DNA from: Ooceraea biroi
Lineage: Eukaryota; Arthropoda; Insecta; Hymenoptera; Formicidae
Reading direction: 5' to 3'
Assembly: GCF_003672135.1 (NCBI RefSeq)
Contig: NC_039506.1
Span: 21,732,497-21,796,496 of the forward strand
DNA: 64,000 nt
Shown: positions 47,577 through 62,449 of the stretch, in pieces
Layout of the letters: every line of letters starts with the position of its first letter
Position numbering within the stretch: the first letter of the stretch is position 1
The notes under the pieces: model-generated
Seen by the model: only the letters and a program-made list of their open reading frames with translations
Told to the model about the DNA's origin: nothing
Databases searched by the model: none
Program-made: the position numbers and the translations under genes

Positions 47577-50500
47577 GTCGCCACCTTTTATTTTCAGTCT
47601 TTGATCTCGAACGCGGTTAGATAGAGGAGTGATGTGTATATTAATGCACGTGTGTGTACGATGAAGGCAAGGGGGGTTGGAAAAAGGCAGGTAAAGGGGC
47701 AGTTAGTGAGGAGCGAAAGCTAAGATCGGCTGATGGAACGGTTCAGCGGACGGAGCAGCGATCTAGCTCGTCATTACTCCTGGCAGTGTTTTTATCAGTC
47801 TCGGCGTTCCGCGATAACATCCGGGCGCGGAGAGGATCTCCCTCGTCCCTTTCTCTTTTTTCTCTCTCTCTCTCTCCCTCTCAGGCTGACCTGTACTTTC
47901 CTCGGTCGATTCCTCTTCCCTGTACCGCGCGCGTCATCATCGTCCTGACTTGTATGATTCGTGTTCTCTTTCGTCGTAGAGACGCAACAGCCGGGGCCCA
48001 GCTACGGGCCTACATCCTCTTGGCTACCGACTGTCTCTCGCACCGTACGCGACGTCTACAGGTCGTACGGGAATCTGTAACAGAAAGTAGGAACAGGATA
48101 GGGAGCGGCAAATCAAAAGAAAAACAGCGATGGAACCAAAAGCGTCGATCGTGGTGCGTCCGTGAAAAAAATCAAAGTGTTCGATGAGGGGGAGAACGGC
48201 GTTACACGAGCAGAGGGGGACGGGCGCGGAAGGCGAGCATGACTTCATCATGATCCATGTGAGATGTGGGTGATCACCGCGGTGAGACCGATTCCCGAGC
48301 TATTGATCTGTCGAAATCACCGGCGCGCGGAATCGACTCGCGTGAGCCGCCTAGATCGGTGAAGGATGAAGGTCAGTTTGCGGCCAGCGGTGCCCGAGGC
48401 AAGGTATCGGGATATCTACCGAGAAGTATTTTCTATGAAACTTCGCAGAGTTTCTACGACAGCACGCAATACATTGGATTCTTTTGTCGGAAAGGAACGG
48501 AGCTCCGGGCGGAAATGGAGCTCGCGCACTGAACGTTCGACGCGCGATTGCAGAACCGGACGGGTTTAACGTTAACGCGAAGTATTGAGGAAAGGGAGAG
48601 GGGAAACGTTGCTTAATCCACTTATCTCGATATTTACATTATTAAACGCGCGAGAGCGCGACTCTCGATATATCTCGTACAAGTGATGCAAATGTGACCA
48701 AGTACGCTACAAACATTCGTGATCATTAAAATACGCTATAGAATTAGATATATGTATGTAAATGTGGGTAAATAGAAGTACAGAATTAGAGCGTATCGTT
48801 CGGATGCAATCACGGCGCATGAAAATGTGTTGTTATTTGATTACACGGTGTGTGCGAAGTCGAGTTGTGCGCCGAGTTGAAATCGCAACGCGGCGAAATG
48901 AACGTTCGGCCGTTCACAGAATTTTCACCAAAAATATCGTTCGGTGGACGTCGCGCGCTGATGAAATGCAAGCGATTAATGAAACAGGACCGTGAGTCCC
49001 GATGCGACGTGAATCAAGCCAATAATGCACCGCCATGCATCGCACGCTTAGTGTGGAATCAATGCAACCTATTAAAAAGAAGCTCAGGAGTGACTGGAGC
49101 CAGGAATTGCGGAGTTATCTCACGGGGAACGAAGGCGAGGGAAAAGTAAGTTCGTTTCAAGATCGAGGGCGTTGAGTCTTCTCATTCACGTCAGCGTGAA
49201 TATTGACGGTAATTACTTGTTAATTAGAGCCAGTCTGGATTGTTAACGTGATTAACATTCATAAAAAACGTCTGATGATCACGGGTTAGAAGATCTGGCG
49301 TATTCGATGGCACGACAAACTGTGCCGCTCTTGAGATACTTGTCTGAAAGTATGGGAAGAGGCGTGTGCAGCGCGAAACTTTCATGCTTCGTCAAGCTCG
49401 ACTCGGGGGTAGTATCTTTCGGTTAAAGTTACTGGGGGACGAACACCGGGAAGACGCAGGAAGTTGCACCGCTGTTGCGGTACTTGGGTTAATCTTCGAG
49501 TTAATTAATTAATGTTCTTTGTTACAGACTGTGCTGGCTTCCGTCGATGCATGCGGCGTTGTTGATGTACTAGTTTTAAAGGATACTGTGATTTTCCGCG
49601 TCGCGAGGCATCCGGCGCAATTCCGCGCGTACACGTGCTACGACGCGGTCGCCGCGGAATTTACTCGCTCGCTCGCGCTCTGCGCGAAACAAGTCGCACC
49701 GCTCCCCAGGATATCTCTCTGACTTTATGGCAACGGCACGCGGCCGTCTACTGCGCGTCTGTATGTAGGTGCGCAAAACGGTGAAAGGTTGTTCAAGACG
49801 GGAAAGCAAGTGACACCCACACGTCGGCAACGACGACGTGCGCGATGCGAAAAGGCAAGGCCGTTCGCGCGGATAAAGGTTCGCAGCGCGCTCTCTTGCA
49901 AAACCGACTTGCCCCGGGTCGATGCCGTCTGTCGCAACGATAATGACGCGTAATAGAATAACCGTGGACCTCGCGCGATTGGAAAACGCGTATCCGTCGA
50001 TTCCACTCCGTACCAATTCGCTATCAGACACCTTGGCCGCTCGACTGGCCGCTTTTCCGCGCCGGTTACTCATTAACAATCGGAGGTAGTTCCACGACCG
50101 CTCACTCTCTCTTTCGCGATCGGGATCCTTTCCTTCGGCGCAATCTCTTCATCCTTGAGACCGACATTTCTCGGGCGGTTTTACCCATGGATCGCACACA
50201 CAATCGCGGGAATTCCTTCGGAAACGCGCGATTTATTTCGACGCACGCGGCGCACGTAAGCGAGCAACGTAATAAAACTCGCGTCTCCACGCGCGAGCGT
50301 GATTCCTCGCGGGCTTCATCCACGACGTTTGCATGCCACGCTCACGGATACGTACGCGAATACGTACATTTAATTACGACGTTCTAAATGGGCGTGCGGT
50401 CGCGCTTTACGCCCAGCGCGCTCCCTCGCGCATGCAAAACGATCGGCTCGCGCTCTCGTTGCGAGCATTCTCGTGCGCGCGAATACGGAAAGCGCCAGTC

Positions 50501-51880
50501 AATTAGCTCGACGATTTGACCGTATCGTTTTTACAACAAGCGGTACTTACGCATCATCCTGGAAAATCTTTCGCGAGCCGCGCAGCTTTCAGGGCGTAAA
50601 AATCGACCGTCGTTGCGCGCGCTTCACGCGCGGGATAAATCTAATTAGGACAAAAACGAAGCGTCGTGATCGTTGAGAGATATATTCGCATGTAAACGAA
50701 GTCTTTATCTTTTTTATAATGTGCAAATTGAATCATAAGTTGGTTGAAATTAACTTTCTAAAAATTTTTAATGAAATTTAATTCTCCAGATATTAATTTT
50801 AATTTTTATAAATTGATCATGTTTATCAGCTTTTCTCATCACTGACATGCAAAACAATTTTTGCCAACCAGAAATCCAACCTGCTACTAGCGATGATTTG
50901 AATCTCACTATGCTACGTTAAGTATGATTATTAAGATTAATGTCAAGAACTGCCTATCTCCTTGATGGACGATAAACGACGTCCATTAAACTTCCAGTGC
51001 GGAAAACTCGATGCTAAATCCGTCGAAGAATTTGCGATTGAAATATCATTTGGCGATGTACGCCGCCTGCATGCATATCGACTGATTGCCAATATATTGC
51101 GCGTTGCTCGCACGCGCAACAATGCCGCAACGGTGCCGCACGAGCGTAATCCGCCGCGCGAGCATTCGCGCTCTGGATACCGCGAGTCAACCTGGTTAAC
51201 GTAATTGGCCGGAATCTTCGGCCGTAACTAATTGCGGGCCCGGTATATAATAAACGCGCTCGGCCAGCAACGTGGCTTGCCCAATTTCGTTGCGAAAGAA
51301 ATCCGAAAGCTCTTCCTCCTCATCATTCTCGGGTGGCTCCTCCTCCCCCTTCTCTCCTGATTAATTTTGAAAGGCAGCGAGTTGCGCGATCAGCGACAGG
51401 AAAATCCATCCGACGCGCGGCTCCGCTAGAAATCCGCGACGCGACGGTCCTTGCCCAATTCCGCGACTTTCGCGGGCGGAGGAATCGCAGACGCGGAGGT
51501 ATAAGAATACAACATGACGTGGTGCGCGGCACGTGTAGTCGGACAAGGTCTCGATGAAGTGTCAGATAAAGGGAGATTATAAATAGAGAGGTGGTTATCC
51601 ATCACAATCGGAGCTCAATCGTTAACGGTCAACTCTATCTCTAGGATCTATTATCCTTGCAATGGAGAAAGGATTGGAGCTGCATGCGGCCAACTAGTCA
51701 CGATGCAGAAACGCGCCGTTAAAATGCATGTTCACTCGCGTTACTATTTTTTATTCTTTTTTTTAGTGCGCAATTAAGACGGGATTATTTATCGATGAAT
51801 CAATGGCTCTTAATCGCTGAACGAGGAAATCTCTAGCGATCGTGGTTCAATCTGATTCAATCCGGGGGTCTCTGACTTAC
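47577..51880. other. Upstream region of the 545-codon exon
   Basis: Holds the presumed 5'UTR or promoter of the minus-strand gene, with a pyrimidine tract near 47850. On the plus strand a good acceptor (GTTCTTTGTTACAG ending 49527) precedes a 65-codon open frame of unknown value. No clear TSS was seen. Confidence 0.35.
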
Positions 51881-52034
51881 GACAGGTTTGACGTCGTTGA
51901 CGTTCGTTATCACCGCTGCTGTCGCCGCCGTCGTTTGCATTGTGGTCGTCCAGAGGATTGCGCAGTCGGAGTAATTCATGGCGTGATTTATTTGCCGGAA
52001 GACATTTCCGTCGGGCAGCAATCGCGAGACTCAT
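51881..52034 (-). CDS. Candidate exon (51 codons), charged product
   Basis: An ATG at 52034 opens a GC-biased frame of 51 codons ending in phase 1 at a perfect GTAAGT donor (TGTC|GTAAGT). The product is basic, then Asn/Asp/Gly rich (NPLDDHNANDGGDSSGDNER). The opposite strand is also open, so the strand is uncertain, and the family is unknown. Confidence 0.17.
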
Positions 52035-52933
52035 ACGCGTACACGTGGACGCGCACTAAAATCCACGTTTGTCAATTCCGCGCACTGTTATGACATCGTC
52101 AGCGCGATTTCGCGCAAGTATTGTTTCACCTAGCGCCGATATATGGAGACACGCCTGACGCATACCTTCTCTCGTTGCACAATTCAATTCCGCCACTCTG
52201 TAACAGGCCCGATTCTGTAACAAGCGCGCGAGTTCCTCGTCGTTTATCAGCGAAGTACTCGTCGCGGTGATTTTCCAAGCCTTCACGCGATCGTACACTA
52301 TTAATAGAAGAGGTTTCGTCAGAGAGATAGTTGTCGTAACTCGCTGCTACAACTGCTACGACGAAAGTAAGTCCGCGGTTTCTCGCTACTCTTAATGAAT
52401 CCCTTTCACTGATTACTTGCCCGCAGAAGCATAAAAACCTTCCGGTCCTCGGGTCGATGTAAATTAAGAGCGACGTAAAGACGTCGTATATATCCCGAAT
52501 ATCTCTCAAGCGGTGCACGCGAGACTCTCGTTTATAGCAACGATATTGAGAAGGAGGGGCCACTTCGACGTGAACTGTCGAGCGATCGTTAAGAAATACA
52601 TATCCACGTCGTCGAGACACTGACAGGCATATAAAATATGGCAATAAATGCCCCGGCTCGAATATGGGCACGATAAGCGGAAGCGCGTCGTCGAAGGGCA
52701 CGAATGAACGGAAGATGGAGGAGGTCAAATATCGTATCGCAACGTTACGGCACATTTCGACTTGCGAGTGCTCGAGCTGGCGGAGCCGATCACTCGCTTC
52801 ATCCGTCAAGTGCCCTTCGGCATCGTTGGCATGAACTGATCATCTTTTAAGCGCAAGACTGGCGTGTACGTCAAATCAAGATATTAAAAAGCAAAAGATA
52901 TTTCAAATTTCGTCTGGAAACACGATAACTCAC

Positions 52934-53023
52934 GACTGCACCGTTCCATCGTCGCGATATGTGAGTGTTCTCGTTGGCTTTCTCGGCCTTAGATCCTGTT
53001 CGATCAGTGTCCTCATCGTTCAT
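52934..53023 (-). CDS. Candidate exon (30 codons), charged product
   Basis: An ATG at 53023 opens MNDEDTDRTGSKAEKANENT and ends in phase 0 at a perfect donor (GTC|GTGAGT). The open frame extends upstream (ISDEQFRPVNDE), so it could also be part of a longer internal exon. It is unrecognised. Next to it, at 53141-53340, is a low-complexity stretch open in several frames. Confidence 0.2.
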
Positions 53024-56000
53024 TTCGTCGTTTACAGGTCGGAACTGCTCGTCGCTTATCGGGCACGTAAAAGTTTCGAGCCCACACCGGTAAAGATTTC
53101 CGAGTGAGCGCACGATAATTGCATCGGTATGCCGGGGTAATTAGGAACAATAAAGATAACTAGCACGGAAAGCAGTAATAAGCAGCTGCCAGCAAGACAG
53201 GTAGACGAAACAACAGACGAAGACGTCGACGACAATGATATAGACGAAGAAGACATGGACGGAGGAGGAGAAATCGTACGAAACCTGGGAGTTCGGTGAC
53301 ACGTCTGCGGAGAATTTATATCCTGACGACATCCCTCGTCACCGAGACAATCGTTACTTCGGTCACGCGACGCGACGGACCGGGAATTTCCGCGAGCGTG
53401 ACACGAGACTCGTCGCGGGGGAGTTCGTCGGGAATGAGAGATACTTTCGGCGAACAATATGCTATTCAGGCGATGTCTGCGTTCGGATGACGACGTTCGT
53501 AATAGACGTGTACGAGGGCTTTCGATGTCGTAACTGTGTCCGAGTTACCAGGAGGAAAAGAGAAAAGTACCGTTCAATTAAAACGTTATGACTATCGTCG
53601 AGCTTAATTGAAAATTTTGTAATCGATACACTTGATCGATATATAGAGGAGTAAAAAGTATTATGAAACGCCGATTAATATCAAGCGAGATAGAATGGAG
53701 GACACGAAGTAATTAATATGTGAAATTAAAAAAGAGAAGAAATCTGCTCTTATTGGTTCAAAGACTCATTTGAAGACACGTATAGCTCAACCGAGAGCTA
53801 CACGATTCCGTAATAGCAGTGTGGGAAAGATTCTCGCTCGTGAGGTTGAGTGCTCGGGCGCGATGGGTTGGCACACGTTTACCCTACTAAACGTAATGTA
53901 GGCTGCAGCACCGACCGGGCATCAAGCTAATTACGTACGACGAAACGTACGGTAACTTTTAATTCCGGAATTACGTATGTGGCCGACACCCAATTAGGAG
54001 AGCACCGTCGTGTACGTCGGCGTTACGAGGAAGCGCGGCGTACGCGCGCACAATCGCTATTAAAGTTGCAGCAGCGCCGGCGATCGCAACACCTGGGTTA
54101 ACGTTAAGCAAGACGTCGCACTTGCTGGTTCCGCTGTGAGAAAAGTCAGACCTGATTTTCCCAAGAATTTAATTTTCTCCGGCCCCGTCCCGTCCTCCCA
54201 CTCGCTCGAATCTCGCTCGGCTCGTCGAGATAATTATTCGGAACATCAACGAACGGGAGAGAGAGAAAGAAAAGTTAAAGAGCGTTGAAGTAATGAGCTG
54301 TAACGCACAATTAACATATCGCGCTACGCGGTATTATCAGCAATAATAATTAACGGTCGTCGTCGCGGGGAGTTGCCCATGCGATCGATAAACCGCCCCT
54401 CCCTGCGTTACATCGAAAAAAGAGTGGGATCGTGTGTCCGATCGAGAGTGTCGCGATTATACCGAGTGCGGGGTCACAGGTCACTCAGTATCCGGGGTAC
54501 ATACGCGGTCCCTTAATTAGTGACCGCTCATCGTGACGTGGACACCTCGCGACCGTAATTACACAGCCCGCATGTACGCTTTATTCTGACACAACGGTCG
54601 CTTAAGCTGTGATCAAACTACGGCGATGTAATAACGTAACGGCCTGTAATAATGTAACAATGCGCAGCTAGTAACGAGCGAAGGCGACCGCGAGGGCGAC
54701 CGAACAGCGGTAATTTGGAATTTCATCGATATTTCCGACAAACTTGATTAAACAACGTTATATTATGCGAGATCAACAGCAAAGTAGCGAATAACGTTTC
54801 GAGCAATCCGAGAGGTGCAATTGTGGCGTTATGTCAACGCTGCATCAATCTACCATTGACGTCAACATGCGAGGGGTGACTTTCGGGAATGCTTTCAGCA
54901 TTTTTCGCTCATGGAGACTCGCTCCGATTTCCGCCCGCGCGCGGACGCGGCGTATCTTAATTAGTTGCTAGAGTAGATTAAAATTACAAGTCACTGGATG
55001 TTTTTCAGCGGCCGCTTCCTCTATTCAGACGTCCGGGGTGGACAACGACAGCGGTAAATTAAGCGGTAATCACGCAAGAGCCGCGTATATACGCGCGGAG
55101 CGTATATAATACAGCCACAACGGTGCACTCGCTTAATGGATTTTCAACTATACGCCGGCGTACTTTGACCTCGTCGGCCAGCGGCCCTGCGCCACCGCAT
55201 CCCCCTCTCTTCCGCAGTTCCTGTGCAGCCACCCCCGGCGGCCCGGGGGTAGACGTCCTCAGCGCAAGAGGGAAATAATTGACGCTCGCGAAATCGATAC
55301 TGCGCGCGCGGGCTCGCACGTGCATCGGTCACGTGCACGTCACGTGTACACATCTCCTCTCCGCTTCGCTCCTGCATCCTGATGCACTGCGTCTCGAGAG
55401 ACTCGATCGAGCGAATCGCAACGCGGTGTAACGCAACGTCACATTGCGATATCGATCGTCGCGGCTTGATGGATGCGCGCGAGTGAATGGGTCACGATAC
55501 GTACGTAATTTGAGCGCAAAGTTTTTTAATTGCAACAGCCTCATTGAATCGGTCCGATAATGAGAAAATCTCAGGGAGAACACAAATCACGTATTTTGCA
55601 AACAGTCGTCCATTACCTAAAACGATGATTAAAAATTATGGCGTAATTATGCACTTCCCGCTCCGGAAACATCGTCATCAATTATACGCAGGATTGCAAT
55701 AAGGCACGCGACGTTCATCGGCTCACTGATTTAACGACGCACGTCGATTCCTCATCCTGCGAAAATGCTAATCCGGCCCATAGCTTCCTGTACGAAAACT
55801 GGTGCAAAACTGCGCGTCCATTATGATGAGTGTTTAACGGCACGCCGATAAAAAATGCAGCAGCGCTAATCCGCCAACGGCTTTTCGCGCTCATTTCACG
55901 CGCGCATCCCGGAGAGCGCGCTTTCTCTCATGAATTGGATAAAATGAAAAAAGAAGAGTAACCGCACGCGCCGTTAATACGACGTGGCCATTAAGGCCGC

Positions 56001-59000
56001 CGGCGAGCAGCAAGCCGTGATGCTAGAAATCCCCGTAAGCAGAGCGTATACGCCACCCGTTATAGGCCGCGCGCGAAAAAGATCCGCCGCGATGTTCCGC
56101 GAACGCGATCGCGGAAACGTCCAGGTTCCGCTCGCGGCCGGATCAAGGGATTAACGAGAAAGTCGATTTCTGCGCAGCGAAAACAGCGTTCTTCATTATA
56201 CAATTATCACGAACAAGAAAGAATATTCGTTGAAAGAAAGGCTTGGGGAAACCGACGTGATCACCACCTGTGAGACTTGTTTAATCAAAACTATCAAAAT
56301 CTGTTCAGTATCGATAGGAGAGACCAATAAATAAAATTTGAAGATACCAAGGATAAAAATATTGCTAGAAATATCCACGAAAACGAAGTAATTGATTCTA
56401 TGGATTCGAAATTTCGAGAAATATAAAATAATGTGAAATTGTTGGATTTATGAGACAAAAATAGCATCTTTGCTGTGCAGCTTGTCGCATGAGAAGCGCA
56501 GCGAGGGATGCGGAGGCTTCCTCTCGATTTGCAGCAACATAATGTGCCTCTCGCGGACCGACGCGTAACGTAAGAAGGGCGACGGAACCGCTTGCGAAAG
56601 CAACCAGTCGTGGAGCCGGTGGCACCGCCGTCTTTTGACACGCCACGCGCGCACGCATTGTTCGCGCGCCTACGCGAGCGTGGAATTACGCACCGCGCGG
56701 ACACAGTTTGTTCGCCGCGAACCAGCTCCGGGTACCTCTACTTTTTTTGCAAACAAAAACAGCGCTATAGCGGATTGTATAGTGGTCCATAACAGTCCAA
56801 CTCCGAGACGGATAAGTTATTAGCTTTGTAAAGCAGATGTTTATTATCGTGATATCTAAACGCGAGCGAAACATCAATTCTCTAATAGATATTAATATAT
56901 GATAATCATCCGAATTTTAGCTGTCATAAATAGTTCAATTACAATTTTATTCTCTCTGTTAGTTTCGTTTGTTGTGCATACCTGCATACCTTATACAATT
57001 TGCGTATCGCGTTTAGTTATTTTAGCTATTTTGAAAAAGATATCAAAGGATGCATAGATACATAATACAATAAATCGATATAAACAAAACTGCTCTTTAC
57101 ACAAACGTCAAGAGCTGTAGTAGGACGCAGCACCACGAAATTGTCGTGAAAATGCAGTCGCCCGCTAACTCGCGCGAGTTTGCCTGTTACGGAACAGCGC
57201 GGCGCAGATACCGATACGGAATCTCCCTTTCGCTCCGAAATAATGATGCATCGCGATAATGCACCGCTTGGTACTGCCGAAGGAGCGGGCACGCAACCGT
57301 GGCCGAATATGATACTCGACGGGACTAATTACGCGTGCAACCTCGAGCGAGTGATACGGCCGATTGAAATGCGAAAGAAACGCACGGGTGGAGACGAGAC
57401 GAGGACGAAGAAGAGAGAAAAGTAGACCGAAGCAAAGACGAGAAAAAGAAGCAGAGCGAGAGAAAACGAGAAGAGGAGGCGAGAGGCGAGACACGTGCCG
57501 CGAGCGAGGAAAGCGTGAACTTTTATATAATTAACGGCTGCAAGCGTCGGAGGGAAGACGCGCGGGTAGGGAGTCATTAATTGCCGGCGTATCGCCGGTC
57601 ATTAGAGCGGCGTGCATGCGCGAATCCGATCTTTTGTTGCTGATTGACGTGTTAATTACATCGCTGCCGATTTAAATTCGCGCGTTGTGCTCGCACGAGA
57701 CCAGTGTGACCGCTGTTGCATAAAAAAAACACGGGCGAAAACTGCGCGTGTCGGTCTTGAAAAATAACTACAACGGAATTGCATGAAAAATAATTGAAGC
57801 TCAAGAAAGCTACTGTACTGTGTAACGTGCGGAAACAGATCCCGGCAAAATGAGAAAGTCAAGTCGCGTTATTCGTAGCACGTAGCACGCCAAGACATTA
57901 AATTAAAATGAGAGCAAGCGGCAGGAGCTTTCACGAAAAAGAGATGCACAGGCCTGCATCGCGCCAGGACGCTCCGCCGAGGCGCGAGTTATTTCACGCT
58001 GCTGCGAGCGGCGACGCGTGCTAAAGTGCGACGAGCGACGAGCACACGGCGCGGCGGAGGACAGGTCTGAATGAACGCGAGGGATTCGCAAAACGGCGCA
58101 GGAACATCCGCGGAATCGGCCGCCGTTGCTGCACGAGCATCGCGTGGGCGACTTGTCAAACTAACATATGCGAGGTAAGGGAGGAAGGTAAGAAGAGTCT
58201 CGCGCTGGAGAACCGTAAGTTGTAACATTCTGCCAGGCGACGCAGGTGTGCGTGTACGATCGGCGTGGGTAGATTAGAGTACGTACATACAAGAGATCTC
58301 TCGCGATTCTGCCCGGCGATCACGCGCCTGCGATTCCCTCTAATGAAAAAAATGACGAAACGCGCGCTTCAACACGCATCGGCTTTGGAAATTCGCAGGA
58401 TGAGGCATCGCTCACTTTCCGCCCTTCCGCAAACATTTTTCCCCGCCGGCATTTTTTGTCGCGCGTATATATTATCTCCGGACGATACTGTCGCGTGGCA
58501 CGCGATAAAATTGGAACCGATATTCGTTTTTGGTTGTGAAGCAAAGCAAGACCTGTAGTTAACCGGCGAATATGGGACCAGTCGCAGCCGATGGCGGGGT
58601 CGTGATCCGCAATTCGTGCGATTTACAACGTGATTCCGCCGCGATTTTGGGAAGATAAATCCGGCTCGCGTGCGATCGCCGGCAATAACTTGATGCGGTG
58701 ATGTAATTCGAGCAAATTTTTTCAGAAGCGTAGCGTGCAACATGTATTTACGTAACGATCCCGTCGCGCTCGGGCGCTTGAATCACGAAGCGACCAGTCG
58801 CTTCTTCATTCGCAGCCTGCCAAAGACGCGACCTTCTAAACCCACGAAATCCGTGGCCGCTCACGCTCGAATTCGACTCGCCGGTTAACGTCTCGTGTAA
58901 GTGGCAAACGATCGTCCGCGCCGATTTACATTTTGATCGGCCCGAGCAGGTCGCGCGCGGTGCCCCGTTGCGCGCCGCGATCTCACATCGCGCGACGAGT

Positions 59001-62000
59001 GAGCGGCAATAACGAGTCAGCTATCTGCCATTGTTCGACCGCCTGAGAGAGCTCGCCTACGCTCCCTAAACGACGACATCAGCGACGACCACGACTACAG
59101 GCACGACATCGGCAGCAACGGCAACGGATAGCCCATTAAACGAAGCGGGGTCGAAGGTTTCAACGACCTCGCGGCGCGAATTACTCACTCTCGGTCGTTT
59201 GCGATCGCGCCCGCGCGCGCGGATTTTGATCGATTAATTTCAATCTACATCGCTTGGACACGTGGGACGCTGGCGACGCGTTTAAGTACCCCAAATTTCT
59301 GGTCATTACTGTTGTCTCCACTGTCACGCTGATACAAAGAGCGTCCCCATTTTCGAGTCTGCATCCTGGTCCCGAGTATCGTTGCACGTCTCGTTTTATC
59401 GTCCCCATCGGAGCATTAGATCTCCCTGGAGTCTCCCTCCTGTGTATCGATCATAGTCCCCGCACAATTGTGCGATGGTTTCCCCCACGGAAAAGAAAAG
59501 TGGCGCAAGGACGAAAGCGAGTAGGCCGTGCTCAAATAGGGATCGCTTAGGAAGCCGAAACGAAGTGCCGGATCGCGCGACGTTTACGATCGCTTTTAGT
59601 AGCGATTTATACTCAAAGATACTGAATTCTAATGAGGACGCGCGTCAAAGAACGTAAATTAACCTGGCCGGTAAATAATCGTACTATTGGATATTCAATT
59701 ACCACGCATTGTATGATAATTTATAATAGATCCAAATAGAGATAAGCAGCAATCAAGTATAATTTTATAATCGTGAGGAAAGCAATGTAATCGCCGCGCG
59801 ATATTTCAGCATTAAGCCGGTCGGAAACCTCCTCGCTAACAATGCGTTGCGCACGCTACTTTCTAATTAGCGTTTTAATTCGACGAAAACTACCGGTCAA
59901 GCGATTTCTCCCGACGACCGACGCACAAAAGAAACTCCCGGCAATTAGCGATTAGCAATGATACTAGATTCATTCGCGCGGTGAGTTTCATAGCTTCGCA
60001 TGTAAGATTCATAGTATAAATCACCCGCGGGGTAAATCGCACTTTTTCAACGGATCGTAATTATAAGCAGATTGTGATATGTGAAAAGAGAAGCTGCTCG
60101 TAGCAACGCCGGTCAATCTGGCCATCCGCCACTATCCAGTCGCATCATCTGTCATAGTGGTTTATTATACGAACCATAAATCGAGATCAGTATCTGCTTG
60201 ACCCCGCGACCCGAAGGTAGCGGTTCATTTAGTCCGATCCTTAGAAAACCATCGCGCCGTGATACTAACGGCTGCCTCCATTAAATTGTAATTCATAACG
60301 TGATGCAAAACGAGAATGCACCGCTCCCGGCGTTCACGACTATTACGAGTAATCGTCGATCTATTTATTTCTTCAGCATTTTGTCGGGCTAATTACGTAG
60401 GATTTTGCCTGCCGCGCCTTACTCAGAAACATCATGATTCGAATATTTGTTTGCAAGTACGAAACAATGAAGATGAATGTAATAAAAATTCGAGATGTAA
60501 ATTTTGCGATTGAAAGATAGCATTTCATAGAAACTGTTAGAGAGGCTGTTTCGCGGGAGAGGCTGTTGAGAGAATAAATCCGCGTTTCGCACGAGAACCG
60601 GAAAATTCTAGCTACGCAGGATCGGCGGGATAACTCCGAGAGTATCGAACGCCCGATGAACTTGTAGCGGTACAGGAATACTTCCGTACTATTAATAGGA
60701 CACGAGTAACGCGAGTATGTAGGAAACCGACTCTATGCGAGTCAACTTAATCGCTCGCGGCCCAATAAGCGCCATAACATCACCTGTAACCATTTAATCG
60801 AGCACCGACGAGGCTCCTCTCTTCCGGCTTGCCGTGACCTTCGTCGGTAGAGTTACTTTCATCGATAATCGATACAAGCCACTAACTAGACTCGTCGATA
60901 GACGAAGCCCGAAGAAGAGCACGCTGAAAAATCCCGTCCTCGCAGCTACGAGTTTACGACAGCCTACACTCGGACGCAATCTAAAAAACGCGGCGATCTC
61001 CCGCCGTACGGTACACGACATTTCCGACGGTTATCCCTGCGGATAATCGATACAGGTGACAATCGCACCTATGCATATCGGACGCATCAATAAAGCGGCT
61101 GTCGCCGCCGTTTCCGTCGAATTGAATTCCTGAACGGTGTTGCACTGTTGTCGGAGATACCGAGTTTGATTGGATCTAAGGAAGCCTCGAGACAGGTTCC
61201 AGATTCCAGAGTAATTAAAATCCCAAAGCAATTAAAATTGCGTCTCGTAGAGCTACAAAGTGGTATCATCCTACGTAAACTCGAAACTCAACCGTAAAGT
61301 ATCTCGTTCGCGAAGGAGGCAAAGGCCAATCGATTCACCGTAAAAGGCGTGGTTCGCCAGCGCTACAATTGATTCTTACACAAAATCGAGGTTTGCTGAT
61401 TTTGCAAGCATGCATATATTTCTTGCGAGAGCACGTCATTAAGCGCGAAGAGCTATTCCTGTACCGCTACGGGTTCATCGACAGTTCGATAACTCGGGGA
61501 AATTATTCCACGCCAACACGATCGATCTGACGTGGCCGTTCTAATCGAGCGTAATTCGGAGAAGGCGGGAAGATGAAAGAAACGCAAGGCCAGTCCTGGG
61601 TCATTGCCGTCGCGTGTGCGCGCGCGAGAGCTTCTCGTCCTCGCTCGCAGTCGTGTCCGTACAGTACACTTATATCTATTGCACCGGCTATACTTGGAGT
61701 CCTGCCTATCGCTATCTACCGGGTGTGCTATCGGCTCGCGTTATCGGAATCGCGTCTCTTTGCGGTGCGGTTTCCTGCTCCGCCAGGGCCGTGTTAACGA
61801 CCCTGAGTATTAATTAAGCCGCATGTCGCGCCGCGCGCAATAAGTATTTTTCACGAGCGTTACTTCGATGCTCATACGGTTTCATAGACCCATCCGTTAC
61901 GCAGGTTCTGTTACGCGGGAACTTTAATTAACATAAGACGTTGAAAGATGAAAACTATACGGATCTCTTATGATGCTGCGACGGTTTCCGCGGCGAACTT

Positions 62001-62406
62001 GAAACACGCACGTCGTCGTGGTGAAGTAATATTTTCCTCTGCAAAGGGAGAGCGCCTGCTGTCAATCATATCTAGATTTCCATGACGGGATGCCATGAAG
62101 ATGAGGAAAGAAACAACGATGAAGGCGAAATTAACGTATCGTTCGCTAAGTAACAACGATGTCGTGTGAAACTCGAATATCCCTTCCACGGACAGATAAA
62201 AAATTGTCAAAAAGTCTTCGTAGACACAGGTTCCGGGGTGAGCGGAGTCTGCAAAAAAGGGCAGACAGAGAAACAGAGAGGAAAAAGAAGAGACGGCGAA
62301 AGAGAGAGCGGGTGCAAGGATAGTATTACTGCATAAGGTTCGGCGAATGTATCGAGCGTGGGTGTTAGGCGTTGCTGGAACCCGTACCAGCTTTAAGTGC
62401 ACCATA
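53024..62406. other. Long non-coding stretch
   Basis: CpG-rich unique DNA. A GAC/GAA-like low-complexity run at 53200-53270 is open in several frames. No gene, RNA gene or transposon could be supported. Confidence 0.4.
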
Positions 62407-62449
62407 CTCGCTCGCTCGTTCATTCGCTCGTTCGCTCGCTCGCTCGCGC
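62407..62449. repeat. (CGCT)n tetranucleotide microsatellite
   Basis: CGCT/CGTT/CATT units run on the plus strand. A similar GCGA-type repeat of opposite strand sense lies about 850 bp away at 63284. Confidence 0.92.

Noticed and set aside
52126..52809. 227-codon minus-strand ORF
   Set aside because: Unrecognised, random-looking composition and no supporting splice sites; length alone is not convincing in this CpG-rich DNA.
55700..55710. TAAGGCACGCG, matching the first 11 bases of miR-124
   Set aside because: The remaining mature bases do not match and no hairpin arm is evident, so it is coincidence.
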